From Paragonimus westermani (Eukaryota > Platyhelminthes > Trematoda > Plagiorchiida > Troglotrematidae): 64,000 bases of DNA. A program made the translations under genes and the position numbers. The number at the start of each line of letters is the position of its first letter. Position 1 is the first letter of the stretch. The stretch is from positions 1 through 64,000 of the forward strand of contig QNGE01001687.1 in assembly GCA_008508345.1 (NCBI GenBank). Direction: 5' to 3'. The notes under the pieces are model-generated. The model worked only from the letters and a program-made list of their open reading frames with translations, searched no databases and was not told the origin of the DNA. Below, one piece after another: positions 35,659-48,399 of this stretch.

Positions 35659-36035
35659 AGATTACGCAACCCTAATCTATGCTCTCAAAAGAAGTTTGTT
35701 CAATTCTTCGGATTTCAGTGTGTGGGAATAGGGGTTCTAACCAGACGCAGCAAACTGGAATCGAGGATTTGAAGTGAAGAATTATGGTGAAAAACTCAAA
35801 CCTCCTGATATAATCAACAGTTGGAACCACAAAAAACCTTGCGAAGAGTGAAACTCACCATGGAACTCAGGCTGAACTTGAGACAAGGCTGCAAAACGTT
35901 CTGCGTGATAGAGAGTGGCGTTCGAAAAATTCAGCTGGATACAATCCAGTAGGCACCAGTCTTCGGTTTCCGACTTTTCTTGGTTGTCGACAGCTGTAAG
36001 GAAAGAGGGACGATTGATAGGTGAAGAACCACACA

Positions 36036-36272
36036 CTCACCATCATCAGGAACAGCAATTCATCAGTGATTCGTACTTTTGCTTAACTGCAACACAACCA
36101 TAAAAAACTTGACATTGTACAGGAAGAGAGGATGGAAAAACAAAGGGAGAAGACCTAACTGCTAAAAACAGCTACGTCTATATTCAAACAATCAAAATCA
36201 AGATTTTCACACCTTACAAATAATCAATCGTGCTGAGGTAAAAAAAGGAATCATCAGCAAGACAGTGTGGGT
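36036..36272 (-). repeat. 267-bp family, copy C
   Basis: Diverged copy of 20625-20891: shared TCATCAGTGATT..., CTACGTCTATATTCAAACA and ATCATCAGCAAGACAG stretches. Confidence 0.75.
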
Positions 36273-37144
36273 TAAATGATCAGGCAAGGCCTGCTTCTTA
36301 TCGCATGTTCGAAGAAACTGTCGATTTTGTCCAGAATCAGTGTGGATTGCGTTCGGATCAATACGAGTGAAATTGAGGGTACGCCGGCAGAGGGTCTGCC
36401 GGAAGAATCGAACTCCCAAAACTTCTCATCTGGCCCCGCGATTCTACCAAGATCAATGGCTACACAATGTCATTCTCAACTACGTCCATATCTGCACCCC
36501 ACTGGTTGAACTATCGCAGTGTAAGTCCCTTCTATATATAACCACATGTATTGGTTACATGAAATACTGGCCGAACATTTCTCACAGTGTTACACGTAAC
36601 CTACTCTGAATTGGTATTACGAACTCTCGTTTGAACTCTTTGATTTTTGTTCATTTGTACCACCTCATTGAATACCCTACGCTGTCGCATTATTGACTGG
36701 TACCAGCTGATGGTTAAATTCTGTGCTCAGAGTTCACTTGGTTGTAGTTCGTATAATTTGCTAACCGTTGCTTATTTATGTACAGAACCAGTTTTACCCA
36801 AGGAAATCTTCAGTGTTCTGTCTCAAATCAAGAGGTTTACGGCTACCCCGATAGACTGCGTACAGTCGTGAATCCTGACTGATTGTACAGAAATCATGAA
36901 ATGTCCAAATACTTCAGCTGCGTTGCTTTGACTCGAGGTTGACCGATACATTCACATTCTTCACTTCTCTCTCTCTCTGCCTTTCAGAATCTAAACCGTA
37001 AACTATTTACAAGTTACACTCAACTAGGCCGTAATTACCTCTACCTCATCACATTCGTAAGGTCTAGCGACTGACCTAAAAGTTACTTAATGTTTGTGAC
37101 AGCTCACAAAAATAACCGCTTTGATGCACAGGAATTCCTGTTGC

Positions 37145-37336
37145 GACGAACAATTGTATTTGATAATTCTTTCTCAAGTCAATACAATTGCGTAGATTTT
37201 CATCAAGGCTTCATAAGAGACAAACCGCATAAACAGAGGGTGACTGTTCACGAATGACAGTGGCTACTACTAAACTTCACACGATAATTGGTTCGGCCCA
37301 GACCGGACGTTGACTGGGTGTTATGTCACACGGTCA
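37145..37336 (+). repeat. 192-bp inverted repeat, left arm
   Basis: Matches the reverse complement of 37539-37730 with four mismatches, all transitions. It flanks a Penelope endonuclease fragment. Confidence 0.95.
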
Positions 37337-37538
37337 TTGTTGCTCATCTAGCTGATACCAACCACCGCATAGACGTTAACAAAGCATTCCGTCAGCGTAT
37401 TCTGGCGACTGCCGAATCGATTGCAATCAGATTACGCAACCCTAATCTGTGCTCTCAAAAGAAGTTTGTTCAGTCCCTGCCACTTCCGTGGCCACAGATC
37501 AATCTCACCCAGTCTAACCACACACAAACATTTGACCT
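37337..37538 (+). pseudogene. Penelope endonuclease C-terminal fragment between inverted arms
   Basis: The plus frame encodes IVAHLADTNHRIDVNKAFR, then RQRILATAESIAIRLRNPNL and CSQKKFVQ. Compared with 35069-35656 it lacks 14 residues in frame between AFR and RQR; a TCCG at each deletion edge suggests a microhomology deletion. The GIY-YIG core is absent. Confidence 0.85.
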
Positions 37539-37730
37539 TGACCGTGTGACATAACACCCAGTCAACGTCCGGTCTGGGCCGAACCAATTATCGTGTGAAG
37601 TTTAGTAGTAGCCACTGTCATTCGTGAACAGTCACCCTCTGTTTATGCGGTTTGTCTCTTATGAAGCCTTGATGAAAATCTATGCAATTGTATTGACCTG
37701 AGAAAGAATTATCGAACACAATTGTTCGTC
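37539..37730 (-). repeat. 192-bp inverted repeat, right arm
   Basis: Partner of 37145-37336. Confidence 0.95.
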
Positions 37731-38815
37731 ACATCGTGACTTCTGATCTTAAAGGATTTTTCCAACAATTCCTGCTGTCATAAATAGTGCAAACACGAAT
37801 AGTCAACTGATCCAAACAACTTGTTTGATGTGTATGGCCTAGATGTCATTGAACTACTGCAGAAGCGTATCCCTAATAGTCGGCCACTGTGACAATCAAG
37901 TTCACAAGTGAGAGATCTTTGCTACCAAAGTCGCGTAGATAGACGAGTGGCGAGCAATTGGCAAAAATAACCGTGAAACGAAGTCACATCTCACATTGCA
38001 ACAGATTTCACACGGCGACTATACAAATACATATATACGTACGAATCAGGGCGAAATTGGTTTGGTGAACGCTCAGCTAAATCTAACGAACTTACAAGCC
38101 GCTGGTATATCGTGGTTACGGTCAGTTGCGGAGGATGTGCTTGTGACTGTCGGGGGTTTGGATGTACTAAAATGGTTGAAAGAGAGACGTTTTTATTTAG
38201 TAAGGAAACAAACAAAAGAGACATGAAAAATAGAGCTGTCTGAAGAAAACCGAAAATAATACTTGATTCCGTCACACTGTAACCCTAGCTGACCTACTTT
38301 GGAATAGACAATTTGTGGAGAGCTCGTGGTAATGGACCAATCACGTCCATGCTTGTGCAGTCGTTATCAACTGACGAATTTGTTCGTAACATACTCGTAC
38401 AACTCAGGAAAGCTTGATCTATTGCAATAATGTCATTTTCCTTATTATGACGGAAGAAAATCCAGGTCTGTGAGCTATCCAAATTACTGGATTCCGGTAG
38501 GCGAACTAGAAGCCTTAGTTTGGAAAGTTGGAAAACAACCGATCTTTAAATAGCTAGGTGAACCCCAGAGTCTAACTACAAGAAAATGGAATTTCATCTT
38601 CTACGTTATTGCACAAACAGTTAAGAAAGATGGTCTAGTGGTTGTTTAGGCGTGTAATTTCAAGAACTCAGAAAAATACCATGGGTAGTGAGAGAGCATA
38701 AATACACAAACAATCGTATAAGCACATGGACATTACTCTTTTCCATCTGAAGGCGAGTAGTGATCGCAGAGCCAGCAGGTAAATGCGGAATCACTCCATT
38801 GTGAATGTCGTATAC
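37731..38815. other. Intron end before exon 7, nothing recognised
   Basis: Open frames at 37991-38275 overlap on both strands without motifs. Confidence 0.4.
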
Positions 38816-39020
38816 AGTTTGGTAGTTGGAACACATATTGCTGACTGTCGCATGTAGTTTCACGATCCGTGGACCGACGAGTGGCATTGATAATAGACAA
38901 GCGATCCATAGAAGCAACCAAACAGTCCCGTGAACAGGCACTCACTGGTACGATCATACGAGGTTCATAAGCCACAACGTCTAGCAACAGGCGAAAAGGT
39001 AAGGGTGCAGACGTGAGCAC
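38816..39020 (-). CDS. VPS13D: VPS13D-like exon 7
   Basis: The exon starts after ctcttgctctcgcag in phase 0. It encodes LLLDVVAYEPRMIVPVSACS followed by RDCLVASMDRLSIIN, a clear match to the VPS13 motif in which a 'P.h.hP.ss.s.d.Lv..lg.h.h.n' segment describes an exposed strand. I place the donor at gtatac (base 38815) because it gives phase 1, as exon 8 requires. A second donor (gtaatg at 38736) gives phase 2 and would need an extra exon. Another reading frame is open over the same distal part, so the 3' limit is uncertain. Confidence 0.7.
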
Positions 39021-42000
39021 CTGCGAGAGCAAGAGTACATGAAAGTAATTACGTATGAGCGCGTGATGTAAGACAAACTAGATATCAACTATGAAAGTGT
39101 ATGCAGCATCGACGAGCTGTCACTGGAGAATAGCTCATAGTTATTTCTTGTTTCAGCAGTGAGCCACCTAAAATTTGGACCAATCACGAGGACGCTAAGC
39201 GGACGGAAGTGTCACGTGAAGAAATTTGCTACCGACGCCGAAGAGTTGAGTCGTAGTCTGAACAGGACAATGAAATTGATGGTTGCTAGAAGACAGCATC
39301 CAATCCTAAACATCGAGAAAGCAAACAATGCTTCACCTCCTGCATGCCTGCATTCATGACACTGATCCAAGACGGTGGTTTCGCTTGAATGAAAGATGCA
39401 CCATGGACTTTAATACATCTCTACCGATGTTCACACTTAACATGGTGTTCTCATATGGTTAGTTCATTCCATTCTGTCACCAGCTGATAGAAAGGTGCTA
39501 CTTCAAATTACCAACGAGTCTGGCATTCAGTCCACAATTAGCGGTATTTTATGTGATCACTGTCAAAGTCAATCTAATCAACCTGTCGTCTAATTATTGG
39601 TTCTGGTGTGTGCCAAGGGGTGAATCTCTGCTCCCTTTTTGTATTCACATTAACCACAATACTTGCAAATTCATAGATAAACATGCTTAATCAATTATGC
39701 AGACAAAATGACGGTAGAAAGCAATCGTCCTATTCAATTAGTGGTCAGAACCTGGTAGTGTCTATTGAAACATTCGGACGTGCTAACAGAATGTTTTCAT
39801 TTATGAAGGCATGCGCCAGAGATAACCTTTAAACAACTGGTAAATAAACAGTAACTGAGTATGAAGTGATCGTATCACGTAAATGAAGGTTTCGGCAGTT
39901 AGAAAGCTGGAAATAAAGTGCCTAGTGGGCAAAGTCTTCTCCTCTTCCATCTCACTTAATCAGTCAAATAGATAACGCGTATGAGTTTTTCCCATAGATA
40001 AGCTGTTCACCTGTGGTTTCTCACAGTTTATTGTGTCGAACAATCTGAAAATTTTCGTTGAATTCTTAAAGCATTTGGAAAGTTGCAGCAGACGTTCCCA
40101 GAAAGCAATCAGCTGATCTCATTGTTTCGCACCTCATGTTACAATGTGTGAACAAATTGCATCAAAAATTCCACCTGAGACAACCCAACCTTTGCATTAA
40201 GACTTATTCCAATATACTTGTACTATCTGAGCTAGATCTCCACACGGATTTAGTAGCACGCGGTTGGATTTACTCTACCGTAACTCCTTACACGGGTTGA
40301 TTTCACCAAACCCAGCCTTCCTATTTTTGAATCAAGCATGAAGAGATTAATGTCCATATTTAGAAAATACCGAACATAGCCATTTGTTAGATTGTTTGCA
40401 AATTTCAACACGACCGTTATTTTGTGTAATTCAAGGTCACTGAGTTAAACGCCCGTCAGCCGCTGACGATACGCGTATGTAACAAGCCGGAAATTCACCC
40501 TTCAAAAGATATGAAACATTGACGACATGAGAACTTTACCCAAATAAGAGTTGTCCAACCACGATGATTACGTCCTAAATCTAACGCTTATCGGTAAAAT
40601 AAATTATGATCCAAGGACTCAATAAGATAGCCTGTATCAACCGGATCAACAGGCTGATCGTGAAGTCATTCACGGGATATAACAACACAGTTACATGAGG
40701 GAAACGATAGGATAAACTGAATACTATGCATGGGTGATAACCTGACTGCGACAGCTCAGATCAACTATGAGTGATGTCCACCTTGTGGAATATTAGAGGT
40801 TTTTTTAATTCCCGCACCAAAACGGTTTGTTCGAGAAGTGAGATTCAACAAGGGTTCTCGCATACACCAAGTGCATAGTAACGTAGAGAAGCGGAGCAAG
40901 GAGACGAGGTAGAAATATATCAAGAGGTGAGCAGTGTACAAGGGAGTAGCTCAAAGAATGGCTTCGCACATTACCTCATTGGTATACTCACCACAAACAC
41001 GGACAAACGACAATAAAATGGCACAACTTTACTCAAAATTGGGTCGTACTCATGGATAACACGGCTCTAGCTGTCGCTGATTCTGACAACAATGCACGAC
41101 GTGACAAAACGATGAGTAACTATTAACGTGGAAAGCACAAAAATAAGTGGAAGTAACGGAAATTTATCAAGGAGAGCGGAAGACAACATCCACAAAGATT
41201 CGAGCTTGTTGTTGACCGCGACAAACTGTAAGACCGGAGAAAATTTGCAACCAATGGTTGCGCACAACCTAACCTGACAGTCGCAATCAGTCAGCCATGT
41301 GCAACGGACGGTCGAGGCTTTTATATCGACCACACCACCCAGCCACAGTGGTTTCTATTAACTATCAACAAGCGTGGTATAGCAGACACTTGGTCAGCAA
41401 AAGCAGTATACAGCACAGTCAGCATAAACTCCGGATTTCCAATTGGTTCTCAACAGGAGTTGATGGATTGTCAAACTGCTAAGACAATCAGCCTAATTCA
41501 TAAAGGTTAACTGGCAGGGGCAACGGTTTTCGAACAATGGGATCATACGCATCTTTCGTGTGAACGGAGAGGGCCTCTGGCTAACGATGTAAGATTGACT
41601 GCGCACACCAATCCAGTCTTAATTTAGTCGACAATCAAATGTACGTATAACAGCAAGAGTGACGGAGACTGACGAATGCATAAAGTGTGTTCACTGTCCT
41701 CAAATCATCAACAACGACCAAATCTTGCAACATTATACTTTGAAAGTACGCCTTATAGGTAGATACTATCATTCAATCCGGCTACCATAGTTTACACGCT
41801 CTCTGTAGTAGAAATAAGCGAAGCTGTGTCGCCAGCAGACTGGCCAGCCCACTACCCGGTAGAAGCTCCACTTCGAGATCCCAGGAACTCCTGAAGGTCT
41901 TTCCAGAAATTCATCTATCAAGCAGTTCAGGAAAGGAGAGATCAGGAGAGGTGTCGATCACTTTACATTTTACATCAAAATTTAGCACCAAAAAACATCT

Positions 42001-42774
42001 CAAAAATGAATCATGCGGGGTGACTGAATCAAGACGCCTTCGAGTTCGAAAATATCACAGCCACTGGTTGGGTTGGGTCGACGCCAATGTTTCTGTAACG
42101 AGGTGAAAATAGGGTCGACACGCAAACTCGCGATCCTATCGAGAACCTGCACATTTTTTCTCGCACTTAGATCCCGCAAGTTTTTGGAGACAGCTTCGTT
42201 ATGAGATGGAAGGATGTATTGGGCGTGATATAGAAAGCACGTTTGTGTGAGTCACATGATGTTCCAGCAATTTTTTGAAGACCGAGAAGATTAGGGATAA
42301 GCGTCACTCGCGTGGCACGTCTCCAATCCGTCCTATCGAACGAAAAAGTGAGATCGATTCCGACGATTTCTACCTCACCATCTTGAAAAGGAGTTGGAGG
42401 CAAAAGATCCAAACATCTATCTTCATCACGTTTCGATAACTTAAGCTCCAAAGCTACTTCGAATTCCAACGGAGGAGGGTTGGCAATTTCATGACTAAAA
42501 ATAGACGATTTCCGTCACCCACGGCTGAATAGGCTAGTTTGGGTCAACTAAATCCACCTACGGATATGTGAAAACGTCGCGAAAGGTTGTAAATTGATGA
42601 ACTATCTTCATCACATACAGTTTCACTAAATCTTTCTCAAAGGTTAGAGCAATCACGAACCAGGGAAAACTCAGTCCGAACCCAACACAATGAGAACGTT
42701 TGACGAGTTTAGTACAACATTTTGAACTTCACAATGGGGAAGAAATAAAAGTATAGCGGAAGTCAGTGACTAAC
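39021..42774. other. Intron, nothing firm recognised
   Basis: A 100-codon minus frame at 42167-42469 (starts EFEVALELKLSKRDEDRC) is open but has no splice sites fitting the gene, AT-rich codons unlike the VPS13D exons, and no family match. No repeat copy recognised in the rest. Confidence 0.4.
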
Positions 42775-42963
42775 CTTCAAACCTTCGGTGGATTGTCTAG
42801 CCCGGGAGATGAGATCTTGATTTTGCAGGAATGCATTCAAAGAATCAATGACGTCTGTGAGGAAAGATTGTGTATGAGTATAGACTGTTGGCTCGAGACG
42901 AAGCCATAAATAGGCATCATACTCATCAGGAAACTCACGACCACCAAGTCGTGAGCAAATAAA
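42775..42963 (-). CDS. VPS13D: VPS13D-like exon 6
   Basis: This 189-nt exon (63 codons, phase 0-0) follows the acceptor ccttctatgtcattccag and ends at AAG|gttagt. The peptide reads FICSRLGGREFPDEYDAYLW and then LRLEPTVYTHTQSFLTDVID. This is the VPS13 pattern of a strand describing the protein's own groove followed by 'V.hTe..l..ll.Fl'. The open frame extends upstream of the acceptor, but the pyrimidine tract marks the likely boundary. Confidence 0.8.
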
Positions 42964-44654
42964 CTGGAATGACATAGAAGGTGCAGTGTAGGATTCGGGA
43001 GACCGGGGAAAAAGTCGTTGTTCGTAAAGCATAGCTTCTTGTATGGGTTTGGCGTTGATCTATCAAACAGGTTCGAGAAACAGAGAACGAAGGAGAAACT
43101 GGATAACAGAAATTAAGGACAGCTAGCTGGACTGTTGTATAGCATTCGAAACCCGTGGTTTCACAGCCTATCTAATGAAAGTCTTGCAATGTTAAGACCA
43201 AAACTGACACCAAACGATCTATGAGCTGTCAAATTTTTGAAACCGACAGTTCCCAATGTTTGACATTGCGAATGGAAGCGTGAACTGGACAGCCTTGAAT
43301 ACCACAAACAAACAAAAGATATCTATCGGAGTCTACTCTTAGCTTGTTGAAGTGACGTCATAAATCTGGCGCATTCTAGTAAATCAGATTCGTTTTCAAT
43401 CGAACATGTCAAACAGAGACAATCAGAATCAAATGTGAATTACCAAGCACGTCCAGACATGGCTTGTATTCGTTGCGAAGATAAGGGACCAGTGGACAAA
43501 TCCACACATCCCGTTAAACGAATTGTTTCTGATTCCGGTATATATCTTAGAGTAACACTTTCTAGCGATCTCTATTCAATATTTCGTCAGAAGTTCAGCC
43601 AAAGCTTATCGTTTCCTTGTGTTGCTTAGAATACTCATAAGTTCTTCTTCACCTCATCAAACCGTCTATCGTTGACTATGTTCCACCACTGGCTTCATTG
43701 TTCCGTCGTTACTACCATCGATCTTTGGGCAAAATAAGGAGGAGCTTTGTGCTACTTGTTAAGATATCTTCGTGTTCTAAGCGGGCTCTCGTTTACCATA
43801 ATCATAGATGACACTGTTTCTAGCTAGTTGAACACTTGTCATAAACCCTCCACCAGCTTTGCTGCTGACTCGCCCAATAATCTCTATGACGTGTTAATCA
43901 ACTGTGCGTTCCAGAAAATTTGATGTTTTGGCGCGCTTCTATTCGTAAAACGTCAGTTTCTCTCTATTTCGTATGTTTATGTCAAAGCAGACACAAAAAC
44001 AAGTACATCTTCGAAATACAGTCGGTCAACAAGTAGACCGATAAAGTTCTTGTTTGTTTTGCTCTTTTCAATAGTATAATTTGACACTCGTTTTTTGTTG
44101 AATATTTACTTGTTTGGAGCTAATAAAGCAAATTTTCGGCGATTGTGTTACTGGTAGAAATCTATATGGAGTGAACCAGCATTTTTTTATGAGACTCATA
44201 TAAGATCAGACAATTGGGGTCACCATACCAACAACATTGGATAAATGACTACCGTTTTGCTCTTGACCGACAGCAGTGGGCGGTGAAATTCGAAAGAATG
44301 GTCAAACTCACAATGAATGCTGATCACCTAATCAACTAGGTTTACAAAAATAAGTATCACTGAGTTGGACCGCTTCAAAGCATTACCACTGAGCTGTCTC
44401 AGCTCACATTAAATTCCTTTGACTGAAAGTTCGATGAAGTCCTGTAAAAGGTAGTTTATGTAACAACGCAGGATGCGTTAAGCTCATTTCGGGGCCACGC
44501 TTGCGGAGATGGCGTCATGGAACGATACTGCTTATGAGCTTGTTGAAGCTCCCCATTACAAAACGGACACCCCGAGCAAGCAAGTGGATGAACAAACACG
44601 ACTGAATACTCTAATCTAAAGCTTTAGCGAGGGTTGGATTGAAAGTTTACATAC
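42964..44654. other. Intron, nothing recognised
   Basis: A 64-codon plus frame at 43435-43629 is unsupported. Confidence 0.4.
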
Positions 44655-44947
44655 CATGAGGTCACTGACTTCGCAGAGTACGGAATAATAGGGTCCTTTG
44701 AAATTATCCGGCGTGAATTGTCGATCGCCCGTCAAGTGGTTCGCAATCTGGTCCAAATAATTCAAGACACGCAGCTTCAGGGAAGATGCGTGCAGCTCGG
44801 CCAAATCACATGGCGTCATTGATTCGCGATCAAATGTTCGACTAGAACAGTTGACAAGAGTCAACTGAAATACATCCACGCACATTAAAAAGATCAAGGA
44901 ACTGTCTCCACAAGCGATCGCATCAGTGTGAGTAGACTGGACGGGAG
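44655..44947 (-). CDS. VPS13D: VPS13D-like exon 5
   Basis: This 293-nt exon starts after tgttttgttcgtag and ends at ATG|gtatgt, phase 1 in and 0 out. It carries LKLRVLNYLDQIANHLTGDR and ends in YYSVLCEVSDLM, which matches the VPS13 middle region where strands describing a chain of beta sheets alternate with loops. It is fully open, and phase agrees with both neighbours. Confidence 0.8.
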
Positions 44948-45119
44948 CTACGAACAAAACAATGGTAAAATGAATACTGATGAATGAGAGTAAACAACAT
45001 TCGAACTGCTACCTATTATTATGAAATGGTCTGATGGATAAAATGATGCACTGACAAGCCTGTGTTTAAGCGTCACGTAAAACAAATCATGACGATCCAG
45101 CTTCTTTAAACAAAAGGAA

Positions 45120-45575
45120 TGGCTGCGTCGCCTTCCTCACCTTTGGTGGTGAGTAGTTGGAAGTAGTGGAAAAGCTCGAACACCTTAGGAGCTGCATCAG
45201 CGCATAGCAAAGACTCCGATAGCGTGTGTCAACTTACGCTATCTGTGACTTCAGCATGACATCAGTCTCTGTGAAAGGCCAAGGGTGCGCTGTCATCGTC
45301 GGAGCAGTCTTACTGTGCAGCTCCGAAGCCTGGTTCATTCACGCGGAAGACGTACACAGAGCATCCGTTTTCGACCGACGGTGTCTCTCAAGTATTTGCG
45401 GTGTGCGGTGGGAGCACCGTATCCGCAATGACGACGTTCGCCGATGTGTCTTCGGGACAGGTGAACTCTGTCGACCCTCGAGCATCTCAACCTTGTACCA
45501 CAGGCTTCGATATCTTGGCCACCTCTCACCACCTGCCGTGTCGTCTCTTGTTTATAAGTGATGGGTTAGGCTAGA
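45120..45575 (+). pseudogene. LINE reverse transcriptase C-terminal fragment
   Basis: The plus frame at 45226-45561 encodes VLLCSSEAWFIHAEDVHRAS, VFDRRCLSSICGVRWEHRI and RNDDVRRCVFG. This is the highly recognisable 'LLYGSEtWplraEDvrrlsvFDhRCLrsI..iwWeHRIsN.eVR.rv.G' tail of trematode non-LTR elements. A LINE 3' untranslated stretch appears to follow up to about 45760. It is 5' truncated. Confidence 0.85.
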
Positions 45576-45871
45576 AGCGAGAGCCTAGTGGTCAACAAAT
45601 AACTTGGGTTCGGGGTATGAAGCCACTCAGTGTTAAGTTTGCTTCAATAGAACATACCTGGTTGTTTGGCTGGAGACCGAAGGACATTGAACACTTTCGG
45701 TTGAGTACGCTATCTGACTTGGTGAAGAGCAGAAGTCAATGGAGCTCGTGTTGCGAATCCCTATGTGCATCACTGTGACCTTTTCTTCTCTATCCCTCTA
45801 TACTTGTTTCTTTTTTCACATTACACAATACTTTTCGTATATTGTGCCACAATCGCCATCCTTGTAACTTT

Positions 45872-45875
<4 letters not shown>

Positions 45876-45912
<37 letters not shown>
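45876..45912. repeat. (AT)n microsatellite
   Basis: Uninterrupted TA dinucleotides just beyond the LINE 3' end; the small plus frame over it is not a gene. Confidence 0.95.
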
Positions 45913-45949
45913 CTCAGTATATACGAAACACCATTCTTTACTTTCATTA

Positions 45950-48269
45950 ATATAGGATTTGCGCATAACACTTTCATGTACCTGGATATCATTTTTTCAT
46001 GACTTTATGTCAATTTGTGATTTCATGGGGGAGGGTTTCTGGCATGATTCTGTGACTACAGAATGTTTCAAATTAAGCGAATTGCAATGAGACATAGTGT
46101 GAAAGTGGAGACAATAAATCGGAGTCCTAACGCATTGCGGAGATTTGGACTGATAGGTGTTATAATCGAGCCAACTGGGCGAACGCTCACCATACACCAT
46201 GGTTGTGTTCGACAAAATAAGAGTGCATACCCAGTTTCAGTCATATGCAACTCTTGATTACCCGTCATTTTTCGGCTACCGTAGTCCACTGCCGATTGCG
46301 AACCCAACTTGGTTAAAGACCTACCAGTATGAGTCATGCATACAATTCTGGTTTCACAGCAATTTGGTTAGATGTTATTAGGGGAAAAACATAAATACGG
46401 CTGGTATATCTCAAACTGACATAGGGTGACAGGGCGGCGACCGTTGGAAAACGTGAAAGTGCATTTTAAAGTGCAAAAAAGATAAGGTGCTTTCTACCGA
46501 AGTGAGCTAACCAAAAATATTGTCTAACTGATAAAATAATGATCAAATGAAAACAACAACCGGAATAGATCTGACAACAAATGTCGGATAGATCCCGTAA
46601 TGGAGCCACGCGTAACGGACATAAGCGGATAAATCTAAGTGGCAACCTCACGTGACTTGCACAGGCAGCAGCTGACAAAAGATCGCACATGACGTTGAGC
46701 ATAGGATCTTCTAAATGATTATGAAATGCCTCAAGTGATATCTAAGATAATTATTGCCAGTTACACTCTGTGGAGTGTCACCCTCAAAAATAAGAGCTAG
46801 CCAACTACAGTTAAATCTGTGTAAGCTGCGAGTTATGAAGCACATCAAAATCAGACGAACATCATCATTTAAGTTCTATGGAACTAAGCGGTGAAGTTAC
46901 AGCATCCGTTCACACAAAACGATATCGCCCATTGGCTACCGGACGGTGATTTGGTATATGACGTAACACATACCAAACGCATCTGGAATACTGAAGCATG
47001 TGTAACGTAATCAATACGTTTATCAGCAGACTAGACTTAACGGTGAACATTGCCGTCACTTGGGTGGTATTCATACCAAAGTTGCAGAACGTTAAGAAGA
47101 AACTAGTATTCGAAAACAGATGACAAGAACAGTATCAGCATGAACAGGTCGAAATTTTGAGGCTCATGAATCTTCGGACAACTAAGTTTCGCGACTACCT
47201 TTTGAGTGCTACTAGTGACGGCTAATGAAAACTCCTACGAATCTTGTTATACCGCTTGGCACTTCGTAAAAGCGGACAGCAAACCAAAACGAAACTAGTA
47301 CACTCAGTCTGGTGAGTACGTCCCGTGCTGATCATGCAACGTTACACAATACAGTTTAATCTACGACACACTGTAAATTTGAACAAAATTCAGCGAAAAA
47401 CTTTACTGGATCGATTAATTTCGGATGTACTTTACAAATGGGATTTAACATTGATAAACATTAAGAGCAACAAGTTGGAATGGTGATCGTTTTGTAACGG
47501 GAAACCTTGTCAATCGCTGGACATTTCGTTCGAAAGTACTGTCACTGTCTCATGTTAATAAGATGCCCAACCGCTCAAATTCACTGAAGTTTTGTCAACC
47601 ACCCAGCACTCGAAAGAATGTATCGTTACATTCAGCTTACCCTAGTTTTCCCAATCGAGATAAAACAAATTTAGGAAATTACTAATGTTTCTTGTATTTC
47701 ATATGAGTTGCACCTCTAATCAGAGAGGCCACGACCATTTTCGTTATTATTTGGACTAGTCAGAGGGAGATGACTTGAACGGGGTTCAAATCCAGAATCT
47801 TCGTGTTCCCAGACAACGCCGTCACCAGCCCGACTACGTAGATGACGAGACTAAACGAGGATAAAACCCGGGGATTGAGTATCGGCTTCAAACTATGCAT
47901 AAGGGAATATTGCCGTCTTTATCTCGAGCTTCCGTGGCCGTTGTCATTGCAAACTACTAACTAAAGGTGTCTGTCAAGACTTACGGAGTGTGAACACGAC
48001 AGATTGGTAATTATTTCATATATCAACTAACCAGTCGATTGTTTTACTTCCAAGTTTCACAGGTCAGTGAGTCAAACAGAAAAAATGAGATCGGTTAGCC
48101 TGGTGAGACACCAATTGTGGCAATTCACCATACGCCCCTAATCGACCTAACTTCTGACGACTGCGTCCTTCGCATAATAGACCATGATAGTGGAACAAAC
48201 ATCAGCACAAAAAGACCGTTAACTACCGACTTCACTAAACCCCAATCTCAGCAACTTTGTGGAACATAC
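45950..48269. other. Intron with one decayed tRNA-like SINE
   Basis: Minus-strand B box (GGATTTGAACCCC) and A-box-like GGGCTGGTGACGGC at 47842-47773. Nothing else recognised. Confidence 0.45.
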
Positions 48270-48399
48270 CTGAGTCCATGGGGTCAGCCGGTGTAGAAGT
48301 GAACCTGATAAACTTCACAAAATCCAAAAGAAGCACCCAACATTGCGGAATGAGACGACAGGTGAGTTGTCCACAATCCAATAAAACGAACTGTCTAAT
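48270..48399 (-). CDS. VPS13D: VPS13D-like exon 4
   Basis: This 130-nt exon sits between the acceptor gtttatcgtatttcag and a GTATGT donor, phase 0 in and 1 out. The peptide includes GQLTCRLIPQCWVLLLDFV, which resembles the VPS13 pattern in which a strand is followed by an aromatic-rich strand ending in LLLDF. The outgoing single G pairs with CT at the start of exon 5 to give an Ala codon. Confidence 0.75.

Larger units (their letters stand above)
35069..35662 (-). pseudogene. Penelope-like GIY-YIG endonuclease fragment
   Basis: The minus frame encodes KAVFIKLPFKGDVVADRFNR, a linker, then FAYSFSCRCCTAEYVGRTTR and RLSKRIKEHHPAW. That is the Penelope GIY-YIG endonuclease core (Y...C..C...YvGrT.r.l..R..EH). 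The C-terminal part ends ATAESIAIR at an inversion breakpoint. The first 25 codons of the open frame are antisense to the same gene's own C-terminus, because 61 bp are repeated inverted at both ends. No RT domain adjoins. Confidence 0.8.

Noticed and set aside
42167..42469. 100-codon minus open frame between exons 6 and 7
   Set aside because: Exons 6 and 7 already join in phase without it, there are no matching splice sites and no family match.
45765..45950. Small plus frame over the (AT)n tract
   Set aside because: Low-complexity translation of a microsatellite.
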